Assembly: GCA_963764195.1 (NCBI GenBank)
Contig: CAVXRG010000006.1
Coordinates: 1-28,266 of the forward strand
DNA: 28,266 bases
Direction: 5' to 3'
Origin: JBDSSS01 sp963764195
Lineage (GTDB): Bacteria; Actinomycetota; Actinomycetes; Actinomycetales; Dermatophilaceae
Shown: positions 14,970-22,284 of the stretch, piece after piece
How positions within the stretch are numbered: position 1 is the first letter of the stretch
How the letters are laid out: each line of letters begins with the position of its first letter
The notes under the pieces: generated by a model
What the model was told of the DNA's origin: nothing
Seen by the model: only the letters and a program-made list of their open reading frames with translations
Database searches by the model: none
Translations under genes and position numbers: made by a program

Positions 14970-15706
14970 CGAGTGCCGGACGGACCCGCAGCCCCATCGC
15001 GTATGCCGGTCACACCGGCACGATCACCCCCGGGCGGGCGGGTGGGCCGCGTCCGGACTGGCTCGACACCGTCACCGAGCAGCTCGCCACGACCGACCCC
15101 GCCTGGTTCTCACGCTTCCTGCCACCCGACGAGGGCGGTCGCGAGTCGGCCGTGCTCATCCTCTTCGGCCCCCCGCCCGAAGGTTCTTCGGTCGCCGGGG
15201 AGCACGTGCTGCTCCTCGAGCGTTCTCATGACATGCGTTCCCACCCGGCCCAGATCGCCTTCCCCGGCGGCGCCCGCGACCCCGAGGACGACGACCTCGT
15301 CGCGACGGCGCTGCGCGAGGCGCAGGAGGAGACGGGCCTCGACCCTGCGGGCGTCGAGGTGCTGGCGGTGCTGCCGTCCCTCTACCTGCCGCCGTCGGAC
15401 TTCGTCGTGGCGCCGGTGCTCGGCTGGTGGGCCGACCCCTCGCCGGTGTCCGTCCGCGACACCGCCGAGGTGCACGACGTGATGTCGGTGCCCGTCTCCC
15501 ACCTGCTCGACCCGGCCTCACGCTTCACCGTGACGCACCCGAGCGGCTTCACGGGGCCGGCCTTCGACCTCGACGACCTGCTGCTCTGGGGGTTCACGGC
15601 CGGGCTGCTCAGCCGGGTGCTCGAGCTCGCGGGGATCACCCGGGAGTGGGACGGCACGCTCGAGCGGCCGCTGCCCGAGCGCTACCTCGGTGGGCGCCGG
15701 TCATGA
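14966..15706 (+). CDS. CoA pyrophosphatase-type NUDIX hydrolase
   Basis: A 246-aa NUDIX hydrolase of the YeaB/NudL (UPF0035) group, which cleaves coenzyme A to phosphopantetheine and 3',5'-ADP. The group signature LLLERS-HDMRSHPAQIAFPGG (about residues 82-102) directly precedes a complete NUDIX box, G-x5-E-x7-REAQEETGL. The C-terminal part (SGFTGPAFDLDDLLLWGFTA) is typical of the group. The GTG start overlaps the nth stop and the stop overlaps the marP start. The same order, nth then NUDIX then serine protease, is found in M. tuberculosis (Rv3672c). Whether CoA is the true substrate cannot be read from sequence. Confidence 0.93.
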   Translation: MTSAGRTRSPIAYAGHTGTITPGRAGGPRPDWLDTVTEQLATTDPAWFSRFLPPDEGGRESAVLILFGPPPEGSSVAGEHVLLLERSHDMRSHPAQIAFPGGARDPEDDDLVATALREAQEETGLDPAGVEVLAVLPSLYLPPSDFVVAPVLGWWADPSPVSVRDTAEVHDVMSVPVSHLLDPASRFTVTHPSGFTGPAFDLDDLLLWGFTAGLLSRVLELAGITREWDGTLERPLPERYLGGRRS

Positions 15707-16902
15707 CCGGCGGGATGGTGCTCGACATCGTGCTCGTCCTGGTCCTGCTCGCCTACGGTGTCTCGGGCTTCCGGCGCGGTTTCATCTCGAGCGTCTTCTC
15801 CCTCGCCGGGTTCTTCCTCTTCGCAATGGTTGCCGCGTGGCAGCTGCCGCGGATGCTCGCGCGGTGGGACGTCGTCGCCAACGACACCCGGGCCCGCGTC
15901 TTCGGCCTCATCGTCGGGGTCCTCGTGCTCGGTTGGCTGGGCCAGTATCTCGGCGGGATCATCGGGCAGAGCATTCGCCGCTGGCTGGGACGCACCCCGC
16001 TGCGGAGCATCGACTCGGTCCTCGGTGCCGTCGTGGTCGTGCTCGCCGCGTCGCTCATCGTCTGGTTCCTCGGCGGCGCCCTGCGGACTGCCGGCAACGC
16101 CTCGCTGGCCAGGGCGATGTCTGACTCGCGAGTGCTGCGCACCATCAACTCCGTCGTGCCCGAGGGGACGGGGCAGGTCTTCGCCGGGTTCCGCGGGTTC
16201 CTCTCCAGCCAGGGCTTCCCGCAGGTGTTCCGCGGTCTGACGCCCGAGCCGATCACGCCGGTCCAGGCGCCCGACCCGGCCACCTCCCGCACGCCGGCGA
16301 TCGACCGGGCCGGAGTCTCCGTCCTCAAGGTCACCACCGCGTCGGCGAGCTGCCAGCGGGGCCAGGAGGGCACCGGCTGGGTCATCAGCGACGACCGGGT
16401 CGTGACCAACGCCCACGTCGTCGCCGGCGCCGACCGGGTGCAGGTCCAGAGCCGCGACCAGGTGCTGCGGGGGACGGTCGTCGTCTTCGACCCCGACCGC
16501 GACCTCGCCGTGATCCGGGTCGACGGCCTCGACGCGCCGGCCCTCGCGCTCGGTGACGACCTCACGCGCGGCGACGCGGCCGTCGTGCCGGGCTACCCGC
16601 TCGACGGGCCCTACCGGGTGGCGTCGGCCCGCGTGCGCGAGACGCTCAAGGCGAGCGGTCTCAACATCTATGGCACCGATCAGGTCGTCCGCGAGATCTA
16701 CTCCCTCAACGCGCGGGTCCAGCCGGGCAACTCCGGCGGCCCCCTGCTCGACGACGCCGGCAAGGTCGTCGGCGTCGTCTTCGCGAAGTCGCTCGAGGAC
16801 GACAGCACGGGCTATGCGCTCACCCTCGACGAGGCGAAGCCGACGCTCGCGAAGGCCCCGTCGAACCGCGCCGTCGCGACCGGCGCCTGCCTCGCCGGCT
16901 GA
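15703..16902 (+). CDS. marP: MarP-type membrane serine protease
   Basis: A 399-aa protein. The N-terminal CvpA-like membrane domain has four helices (about residues 5-20, 29-47, 66-86 and 105-126). A linker and an extracytoplasmic trypsin-like protease (about 200-399) follow. The catalytic triad is H238 (TNAHVV), D267 (DRDLAVI) and S344 (PGNSGGPL). Cys217 and Cys396 bracket the protease, matching the regulatory disulfide of M. tuberculosis MarP (Rv3671c), which has nearly the same length. MarP is needed for acid resistance and acts on cell-wall proteins. The same role is a fair inference here. The ATG overlaps the upstream NUDIX stop (ATGA), and it is the last gene of the nth operon. Confidence 0.95.
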   Translation: MTGGMVLDIVLVLVLLAYGVSGFRRGFISSVFSLAGFFLFAMVAAWQLPRMLARWDVVANDTRARVFGLIVGVLVLGWLGQYLGGIIGQSIRRWLGRTPLRSIDSVLGAVVVVLAASLIVWFLGGALRTAGNASLARAMSDSRVLRTINSVVPEGTGQVFAGFRGFLSSQGFPQVFRGLTPEPITPVQAPDPATSRTPAIDRAGVSVLKVTTASASCQRGQEGTGWVISDDRVVTNAHVVAGADRVQVQSRDQVLRGTVVVFDPDRDLAVIRVDGLDAPALALGDDLTRGDAAVVPGYPLDGPYRVASARVRETLKASGLNIYGTDQVVREIYSLNARVQPGNSGGPLLDDAGKVVGVVFAKSLEDDSTGYALTLDEAKPTLAKAPSNRAVATGACLAG

Positions 16903-16918
16903 CCCACCCCCGCCCCAG

Positions 16919-17023
16919 GTCGAGTGCCCACTTTCCGACGCCTCAGCCCCGTCGAGTGCCCACTCCCCGACGTTCAGCCCGTCGGGAAAGTGGGCACTCG
17001 ACGGTCGGGAAGTGGGCACTCGA
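16919..17023. repeat. Repeat cluster A: four copies of a CGAGTGCCCACTT unit, two per strand
   Basis: Copies at 16919-16939 (+), 16951-16971 (+), 16981-17002 (-) and 17004-17023 (-). The shared core is CGAGTGCCCACT followed by T/C-rich bases and CCGAC. The second and third copies form a hairpin with a stem of about 20 bp and a 9-nt loop. The first and fourth can pair around it. Confidence 0.9.
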
Positions 17024-17240
17024 GGATGGAGCGCGAGGCAGCCTGAATCGGGGGATGATCGGGCCGTGCACCTCCACGGTGCGGGCCTCACCACCGACCT
17101 CGCCATGGCGTCGCTGCCGGGTGGCCGCGGACGCACCGGGACGGCATACGCCTCCGTCCCCTGGGGGCAACGACGGCTGGGAGCAGTCGGCACACCTCGG
17201 GGTGAGCCACGCCCCGGAGGCGGAGGACGCCGGCCGAGTC

Positions 17241-17304
17241 GTCGAGTGCCCACTTCCCGACGTCGGAAAATGGGCACTCGACGGGGGGGAAGTGGGCACT
17301 CGAC
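17241..17304. repeat. Repeat cluster B: near-perfect 42-bp palindrome plus one copy
   Basis: Copies at 17241-17261 (+) and 17262-17282 (-) abut to form a 42-bp palindrome. A third copy lies at about 17285-17304 (-). They have the same core CGAGTGCCCACTT as cluster A. Confidence 0.9.
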
Positions 17305-17382
17305 GGGGGGAATGGGCAGACCCGGTGGCCCGAGGGGTGGACGGCGGGGAATGGGAGCCCGCCGCGTGGGGTTGGGCCTCTC

Positions 17383-18954
17383 ATGAGCGAATCTCCGGCG
17401 GCTCGCCCCGCGGCCGTCGGGCTGAGGTCCGAACGCGGCCCCATCCTGCTGTCCGTCATGCTGAGCGTCGGGCTCGTCGCCATCGACGCCACCATCCTCG
17501 CGACCGCGGTGCCCTCGATCGTGAAGGACCTCGGCGGCTTCTCGCAGTTCCCGTGGCTCTTCTCCGTCTTCCTGCTCGCCCAGGCGGTGTCGGTGCCGAT
17601 CTTCGGCAAGCTGAGCGACCAGTTCGGCCGCAAGCCGATCATGCTCGTCGGCGTGGGGGCCTTCGTCCTCGGCTCCGTGCTGTGCGGGTTCGCCTGGAGC
17701 ATGCCGGCCCTCATCGCCTTCCGCGCCCTGCAGGGTCTCGGCGCCGGAGCGGTGCAGCCGACCGCGATGACGATCATCGGCGACATCTACTCCGTCGAGG
17801 AGCGGGCCCGGGTGCAGGGCTACGTCGCCGGTGTCTGGGCGGCCTCGTCGGTCATCGGCCCGACGCTCGGTGGCGTGTTCGTCGACTTCCTGTCGTGGCG
17901 CTGGATCTTCTTCGTCAACATCCCGCTCGGCATGATCGCGGCCTGGGTGCTCATGCGCCGCTTCCACGAGGACGTCACGCGCGTCAAGCACCGGATCGAC
18001 ATCGCCGGAGCGGTGCTGCTCACCGCCGGATCCTCGCTCGTCATCCTCGGCCTGCTCGAGGGCGGGGTCGCCTGGGCGTGGACGTCCCCGCAGAGCATCA
18101 CCGTGCTCCTCGGTGGGGTTGCCCTCCTCGTCGGCTTCGGCTTCGTCGAGCGGCACGCGGCCGAGCCGATCCTGCCGGGCTGGGTGCTCCGGCACCGCCT
18201 GATCAGCACGACGAGCCTCGCCAGCCTCGGCGTCGGCGCCGTGCTCATCGGCCTGACCTCCTACGTCCCGCTCTACGTGCAGCGGGTGCTCGGCACCGGT
18301 GCGCTGACCGCGGGATTCGCCCTCGCGGCGCTGACGATCGGCTGGCCGATCTCGGCCACGCTCGCCGGCCGGATCTACCTGCGGATCGGCTTCCGGGCGA
18401 CCGCGCTCATCGGCGCGGCCGTCTCCCTCGTCGGCACGGGTCTGCTGCTGCTCATCTCGGCCGAGTCCTCGGTCTACCAGGTCGCGTTCACCTGCTTCGT
18501 CATCGGCCTCGGCATGGGCCTCGTCGCGAGCCCGACGCTCATCGCCGCCCAGTCGTCCGTCGAGTGGAACGCCCGGGGCGTCGTCACCGGGACCAACATG
18601 TTCGCCCGGTCGATGGGCAGCGCGCTCGGGATCGCCGTCTTCGGAGCCATCGTCAACGGGTCGGTCGCCGCGCAGACCGGTAGCACCAGCGCCTCGAAGG
18701 CGCCGGAGGGACTGCCCGCGGCGATCCTCGACCCCGGCCTGCAACGGGTCTTCGTCGCGGTCGTCGTCGTGGCTGCCCTGATGGCCGTCGCCGTGTGGGC
18801 GATGCCGCGGCGAGGGCGCATCACCGGGGCCGGTGCCGGCCCCGACAGCGCACCTGCGGACGCGGACGTCGTTGATGCCCATGCCGAGCTCGGCGGTGAC
18901 AGCGCCCCCGCCCTCGCGCCGGTCCGTCGCGAGAGCGACCCGCTCGAAGCCTGA
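17383..18954 (+). CDS. MFS drug/solute exporter, DHA2 (EmrB/QacA) type
   Basis: A 523-aa proton-coupled exporter with 14 predicted membrane helices. The first helix begins near residue 21 with the D1 motif (VAIDATILATAVPSI). Loop 2-3 holds motif A, GKLSDQFGRKP, and helix 5 holds motif C, GPTLGGVFVDFLSWRWIFFVN, the antiporter signature. A polar tail of about 45 residues rich in Ala, Asp and Pro follows the last helix. The substrate is unknown. There is no linked regulator of TetR or MarR type, unlike many drug exporters. It starts at ATG 17383 after the repeat-rich gap, without a strong Shine-Dalgarno sequence. It is the first gene of the lineage-specific block. Confidence 0.93.
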   Translation: MSESPAARPAAVGLRSERGPILLSVMLSVGLVAIDATILATAVPSIVKDLGGFSQFPWLFSVFLLAQAVSVPIFGKLSDQFGRKPIMLVGVGAFVLGSVLCGFAWSMPALIAFRALQGLGAGAVQPTAMTIIGDIYSVEERARVQGYVAGVWAASSVIGPTLGGVFVDFLSWRWIFFVNIPLGMIAAWVLMRRFHEDVTRVKHRIDIAGAVLLTAGSSLVILGLLEGGVAWAWTSPQSITVLLGGVALLVGFGFVERHAAEPILPGWVLRHRLISTTSLASLGVGAVLIGLTSYVPLYVQRVLGTGALTAGFALAALTIGWPISATLAGRIYLRIGFRATALIGAAVSLVGTGLLLLISAESSVYQVAFTCFVIGLGMGLVASPTLIAAQSSVEWNARGVVTGTNMFARSMGSALGIAVFGAIVNGSVAAQTGSTSASKAPEGLPAAILDPGLQRVFVAVVVVAALMAVAVWAMPRRGRITGAGAGPDSAPADADVVDAHAELGGDSAPALAPVRRESDPLEA

Positions 18955-18989
18955 GCCTGGTCCGGCCGGTGCGACGCGAGCCGGGTCGC

Positions 18990-18995
18990 TAGCGT
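18990..18995 (+). promoter_or_regulatory. Leaderless -10 element of the GNAT gene
   Basis: TAGCGT followed by 7 nt and ATG at 19003. This selects 19003 over the in-frame GTG at 18994, which overlaps the element. Confidence 0.55.
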
Positions 18996-19002
18996 GTCGG
19001 CC

Positions 19003-19500
19003 ATGCCGCCCCTGCTCATCCGCGACGCCAGGACTGCGGACGCCGAGGCCTGCGCCGTGATCTACGCGCCCTGGGTGCGCGACACCTGCGTCAGCTTCGA
19101 GGAGCACCCGCCGGACGCGGCGGAGATGCGGCGTCGCATCGAGCGGGCCCAGGCCGCCCACGCCTGGCTCGTGGCCGAGGAGGCCGGGCGGGTCGTCGGC
19201 TACGCCTACGGGGGACCCTTCAAGGAGCGCAGCGCCTACCGGTTCTCCTGCGAGGTGAGCGTCTACCTCGGCGTCGACGAGCGCGGTCGGGGACTCGGGC
19301 GTCAGCTGTATGCCGCCCTGCTCGACCGGATGACCGCCCTCGGGATGCGGATGGCGTGCGGCGGCGTCACCCTGCCGAACGACGCGAGCGAGGCGCTGCA
19401 CCGCTCGCTCGGCTTCGAGCCGGTCGGGGTCTACCGGAGGATCGGTTGGAAGCACGGCGCCTGGCGTGACGTCGCGTGGTTCCAGCTCCCCCTCGGGTGA
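19003..19500 (+). CDS. GNAT N-acetyltransferase (phosphinothricin acetyltransferase-like)
   Basis: A 165-aa acetyl-CoA-dependent acyltransferase. LLIRDARTADAEACAVIYAPWV and the segment CVSFEEHPPDAAEM are typical of the phosphinothricin/methionine sulfoximine acetyltransferase group. The acetyl-CoA loop is RGRGLGRQLY (about residues 97-106). The C-terminus (ASEALHRSLGFEPVGVYRRIGWKHGAWRDVAWFQ) closes the fold. The group acetylates amino groups of amino-acid-like toxins such as phosphinothricin, but natural substrates vary. The ATG at 19003 fits the leaderless TAGCGT-N7 pattern. It converges on the FMN-binding gene with only 7 bp between stops and no terminator. Confidence 0.92.
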   Translation: MPPLLIRDARTADAEACAVIYAPWVRDTCVSFEEHPPDAAEMRRRIERAQAAHAWLVAEEAGRVVGYAYGGPFKERSAYRFSCEVSVYLGVDERGRGLGRQLYAALLDRMTALGMRMACGGVTLPNDASEALHRSLGFEPVGVYRRIGWKHGAWRDVAWFQLPLG

Positions 19501-19507
19501 GGATCGC

Positions 19508-20071
19508 TCAGGCGAGGTGGGCCGCGTCGATGGCGGACTGGAGGCTCTGGATGTAGGCCTCGCTCGTGTAGGTCGCCCCGCTGACCATGTCGATCTGGGC
19601 CGACTGGTTGGCCATTGCCTCGTTGCGCAGGATCGGCGCCGCGCGCTGGCTGATCATCACGGACGTGCCCGAGCTGTCGGTGAGGTGCAGGGCCGTGACG
19701 CTCGTGATCGTCTTCCCGGTGAAGCGCACCTGGACCTGGACCTGGCCGTACTGCGTCGAGATGACGGCGCCGTTGACCCGGCCCGATGTCGGAGCGGGCT
19801 TGGCGACCGGCTTCGGGGCGGGCGCGGGAGCGGCCTTCGAGGACGCGCCACCGGAGCTCGGCGTCGCACGGGGTTTCGGCCCGCCCGCGGCGGCCGTCGC
19901 CTTCGAGGGGGCGGGCGTGACCGGGTCTGCGGTCACCACCCCTGCCCCGCTCGAGACCGTGCCCTGGAGCGCCTGCGGGCTCGGTTGCCGGGGGGTGAGC
20001 CCCGCGGACCAGGTGGTGGCGATCGTCGCGGCGCTCGCGAGCCCGACGAGGGCCGTCGTCATCTTCCTCAC
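19508..20071 (-). CDS. Exported FMN-binding domain protein
   Basis: A 187-aa protein with an N-terminal signal or anchor segment (about residues 4-23), a long Ala/Pro/Lys/Ser linker (30-97) and a C-terminal FMN_bind domain (98-187). The flavinylation motif D161-MVSGAT167-YTS is intact. In this family FMN is attached by a phosphoester bond to the Thr of [ST]GAT, normally by ApbE. No apbE lies in this window, so it would have to act from elsewhere. The linker suits a domain reaching out from the membrane into the wall. The GTG start overlaps the stop of the ferric-reductase-like gene (GTGA, 20068-20071), so the two are made together and the FMN domain is the likely electron acceptor. Confidence 0.93.
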   Translation of the reverse strand: MRKMTTALVGLASAATIATTWSAGLTPRQPSPQALQGTVSSGAGVVTADPVTPAPSKATAAAGGPKPRATPSSGGASSKAAPAPAPKPVAKPAPTSGRVNGAVISTQYGQVQVQVRFTGKTITSVTALHLTDSSGTSVMISQRAAPILRNEAMANQSAQIDMVSGATYTSEAYIQSLQSAIDAAHLA

Positions 20072-21540
20072 CAGTTGAACCTTTCGTCGTGGACGTGGGT
20101 GGCGGGCAGCCCCGCGTCGATGAGCGTCGATCGGACGAGGTGCATCCAGGGTCCGGGACCGCAGAGGTAGGCCTCGTGCGCGACGAGGTGGGGCACGATC
20201 GTCGCGAGGCGCTCGGCGTCGTCACCACCGACCGAGGTCAGGCCGTCGGCCGGGAGCCAGGACCCCTGAACGGGTGGGCCGACGAGCACGAGCAGGCGGT
20301 GGCCCCCGGCCGCGACGAGCCGCTCGAGCTCGCGGCGGAAGGTCAGCTGCGAGGCGTCGTTGACCCGGTAGACGACGGTGATGTCGCCCGGGCTCGCGTG
20401 GCGCTCGCGGACGAGCTCCTCGAGCAGGGCACGCACGGGGGTGATCCCGATGCCGGCGGCGAGGAGGAGCACCCGTCGCCGGGTCCGGTGCCGCAGCGTG
20501 AAGGCGCCGTAGGGGCCCTCGAAGAGGACCCGCGTGCCCGGGCGCAGGCCCTGGAGTGCCCGCGAGTGGTCGCCGAGGTCGCGCACGGTGATCCGGAGGC
20601 TGCGCCCGTCGGGGGCGCTGGAGAGCGACCACGGGTGAGCGGTGAGGACGAGCCGGGGGCTGACGAAGCGCCAGTTGAAGTACTGCCCGGCCCGGGCCGG
20701 GAGGCGGTCGAGGTGGCGGCCGCGCATCCAGACCGACCAGACGCCGGGGCTCTCCTGGACGACCCGGGTCACGCGCAGGTCGTGACGCAGGCTGCGGGCG
20801 ACCGGCACGAGCACGCGCCACCAGAGGACGCTCGCGGCGACAAGGACGTAGAGGGCCCACCAGTAGACCCGCACCCAGGGGGTCGCCGTGAAGTCGGACC
20901 CGAGCGAGAGCTGGTGGGGGACGGACAGGACGACAGCGGCATACGCGGTGAGGTGGACGACGTGCCACCACTCGTAGCTGAGCCGCCGACGCGCGATGCT
21001 CACGGAGGTGACCGCGAGGGCGACGAGCAGGACCGTCGCGATCGTCGCCTCGAGCAGGTTGTCCCCGCCCGTGACGAGGCGCAGGCCCTCGACGAGCGGC
21101 CCGGTGAGCCCGCCGAGCTGGTCGCGGATTGCGTAGCCGAGGACGATCGCGCCGACGTGGACGAGCACGAGGGGGACGGTGACGCGGCCGAGCACACGGT
21201 GGGCCTTGAGCGCCCGGTCCATCCCGTAGACCCGGTCGACCCACGGGATCCGGGCGGCGAGGAGCAGCTGCAGGAGCAGGAAGTCCATCGCGACGAGACC
21301 GGTGACGCGACCCACGGCGATGAGGATCGTGCCGGTCGACCCGCTGACGAGGTCGTGGCTGCCCGCGCCGAGCAGGAAGGTGGCGATGACGACGACGAGC
21401 GTGAGCACGACCGCGGCCTCGAGCAGGTCGGCGGTGCGGGCGCGCCAGCGCCGGAACTCGCTCCCGCGCCGCAGGGCCGAGCGGACCCGCTCGGGTGGGC
21501 GGTCGGCGCGGACGCCTCGGGGGGTCAGGGTGTTGGTCAC
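20068..21540 (-). CDS. Ferric reductase-like transmembrane flavocytochrome with FAD/NAD(P)-binding domain
   Basis: A 490-aa protein of the ferric reductase/NADPH oxidase-like group. About six membrane helices (43-240) carry candidate haem ligands H114-x13-H128 and H193/H196 with H209. The cytoplasmic part has an FAD-binding barrel with HPWSLSS (302-308) and a nucleotide-binding fold with GIGITP (363-368) and CGPGPW (460-465). The arrangement moves electrons from NAD(P)H through FAD and two haems across the membrane. With the coupled FMN protein it forms a complete trans-membrane electron path. The start is GTG at 21540, sixty bases from the divergent response regulator. The N-terminal 40 residues are Arg-rich and cytoplasmic. 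Confidence 0.92.
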   Translation of the reverse strand: MTNTLTPRGVRADRPPERVRSALRRGSEFRRWRARTADLLEAAVVLTLVVVIATFLLGAGSHDLVSGSTGTILIAVGRVTGLVAMDFLLLQLLLAARIPWVDRVYGMDRALKAHRVLGRVTVPLVLVHVGAIVLGYAIRDQLGGLTGPLVEGLRLVTGGDNLLEATIATVLLVALAVTSVSIARRRLSYEWWHVVHLTAYAAVVLSVPHQLSLGSDFTATPWVRVYWWALYVLVAASVLWWRVLVPVARSLRHDLRVTRVVQESPGVWSVWMRGRHLDRLPARAGQYFNWRFVSPRLVLTAHPWSLSSAPDGRSLRITVRDLGDHSRALQGLRPGTRVLFEGPYGAFTLRHRTRRRVLLLAAGIGITPVRALLEELVRERHASPGDITVVYRVNDASQLTFRRELERLVAAGGHRLLVLVGPPVQGSWLPADGLTSVGGDDAERLATIVPHLVAHEAYLCGPGPWMHLVRSTLIDAGLPATHVHDERFNW

Positions 21541-21561
21541 GAGACGATGGTGCTGACCGGA

Positions 21562-21579
21562 TCTCAGAAACTTATGAGA
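21562..21579. promoter_or_regulatory. 18-bp imperfect palindrome in the divergent promoter
   Basis: TCTCAGAAACTTATGAGA has 7 of 9 paired positions with TCTCA/TGAGA ends. It occupies the middle of the 60-bp gap between the flavocytochrome and response-regulator starts. It is a good candidate operator for the response regulator. The gap is also less G+C-rich than its surroundings. Confidence 0.5.
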
Positions 21580-21600
21580 CGCAAGCACGACACTGGGGTC

Positions 21601-22284
21601 ATGACCGATCCCGCGCCCGCGTCGCCGACGCCACGCCGCCTCCTGCTCGTCGAGGACGACGCCGACCTCTCGGCGATGCTGGCGACGCTGCTCACCGAGG
21701 AGGGGTATGCCGTCACGACCGCGCGCGACGGTCAGGCGGGGTTGCACGCGGGGCTGGTCCACGACTGGGACGTCCTCGTCGTCGACCGCGGCCTGCCCGG
21801 CATCGAGGGGGTGGACCTCCTCTCGCGCCTGCGGGCCAAGGGGGTCGGGGCCCCGGCCCTGCTGCTCACCGCCCGGGGCACGGTGGGCGACCGGGTCGAG
21901 GGCCTCGACGCCGGCGCCCAGGACTACGTGGTGAAGCCCTTCGACGTCGACGAGCTGCTCGCCCGGCTGCGGGCGCTGCTCCGACCCGTCTCGTCCAGCT
22001 CGGCCGAGGTCGTCGTCGGCGCGGGCCGGCTGCTCGTCGGTGAGCACCGGTGGCTCGGTCCCGACGGCGAGGTGCTGCTGTCGGGCCGCGAGACCGCGCT
22101 GCTCGAGACGCTCGGCCGCCGCCCGACGCGGGTCTTCACCCGCGAGGAGCTGCTCGAGCACGCCTTCGACCACGCCGACACCACCGGCGCCGTCGACACC
22201 TACGTCCACTACCTGCGGCGAAAGCTCGGCAAGGGCGTGGTCGACACGGTCCACGGCGTCGGCTACCGCCTGGGCCGCGGATGA
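21601..22284 (+). CDS. OmpR/PhoB-type response regulator
   Basis: A 227-aa regulator. The receiver domain (residues 12-125) has the acidic pocket E18-D19-D20, phospho-acceptor D62 (VVDRGLPG), T90 (LLLTARG) and K112 (VVKPF). The winged-helix DNA-binding domain (about 132-227) ends with the typical DTYVHYLRRKLGK and VHGVGYRLG. It is divergent from the flavocytochrome and coupled to the downstream kinase by an ATGA overlap (22281-22284). The obvious inference is that it controls the electron-transfer operon, perhaps through the palindrome at 21562-21579. Confidence 0.95.
   Translation: MTDPAPASPTPRRLLLVEDDADLSAMLATLLTEEGYAVTTARDGQAGLHAGLVHDWDVLVVDRGLPGIEGVDLLSRLRAKGVGAPALLLTARGTVGDRVEGLDAGAQDYVVKPFDVDELLARLRALLRPVSSSSAEVVVGAGRLLVGEHRWLGPDGEVLLSGRETALLETLGRRPTRVFTREELLEHAFDHADTTGAVDTYVHYLRRKLGKGVVDTVHGVGYRLGRG

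Larger units (their letters stand above)
16903..17382. other. 480-bp intergenic segment rich in inverted repeats
   Basis: No credible gene. Two clusters of a roughly 20-bp unit (16919-17023 and 17241-17304) flank 217 bp with no recognisable coding sequence, apart from a small hairpin GCACC-TCCAC-GGTGC at 17068-17082 and one copy of the dispersed 8-mer at 17142. Further degenerate GGGGAATGGG pieces reach toward the MFS start. The segment lies exactly where the conserved marP side of the block stops and the lineage-specific insert begins. Confidence 0.8.

Noticed and set aside
15682..19455. A 1257-codon open frame on the minus strand opposite marP, MFS and GNAT genes
   Set aside because: It is the antisense of well-supported genes. 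Its translation is low-complexity Arg/Asp/Gly/Glu sequence typical of G+C-rich shadows.
20089..21600. Long plus-strand frame leading into the response regulator
   Set aside because: Only the part from 21601 encodes a recognisable receiver. The upstream part is antisense to the flavocytochrome.
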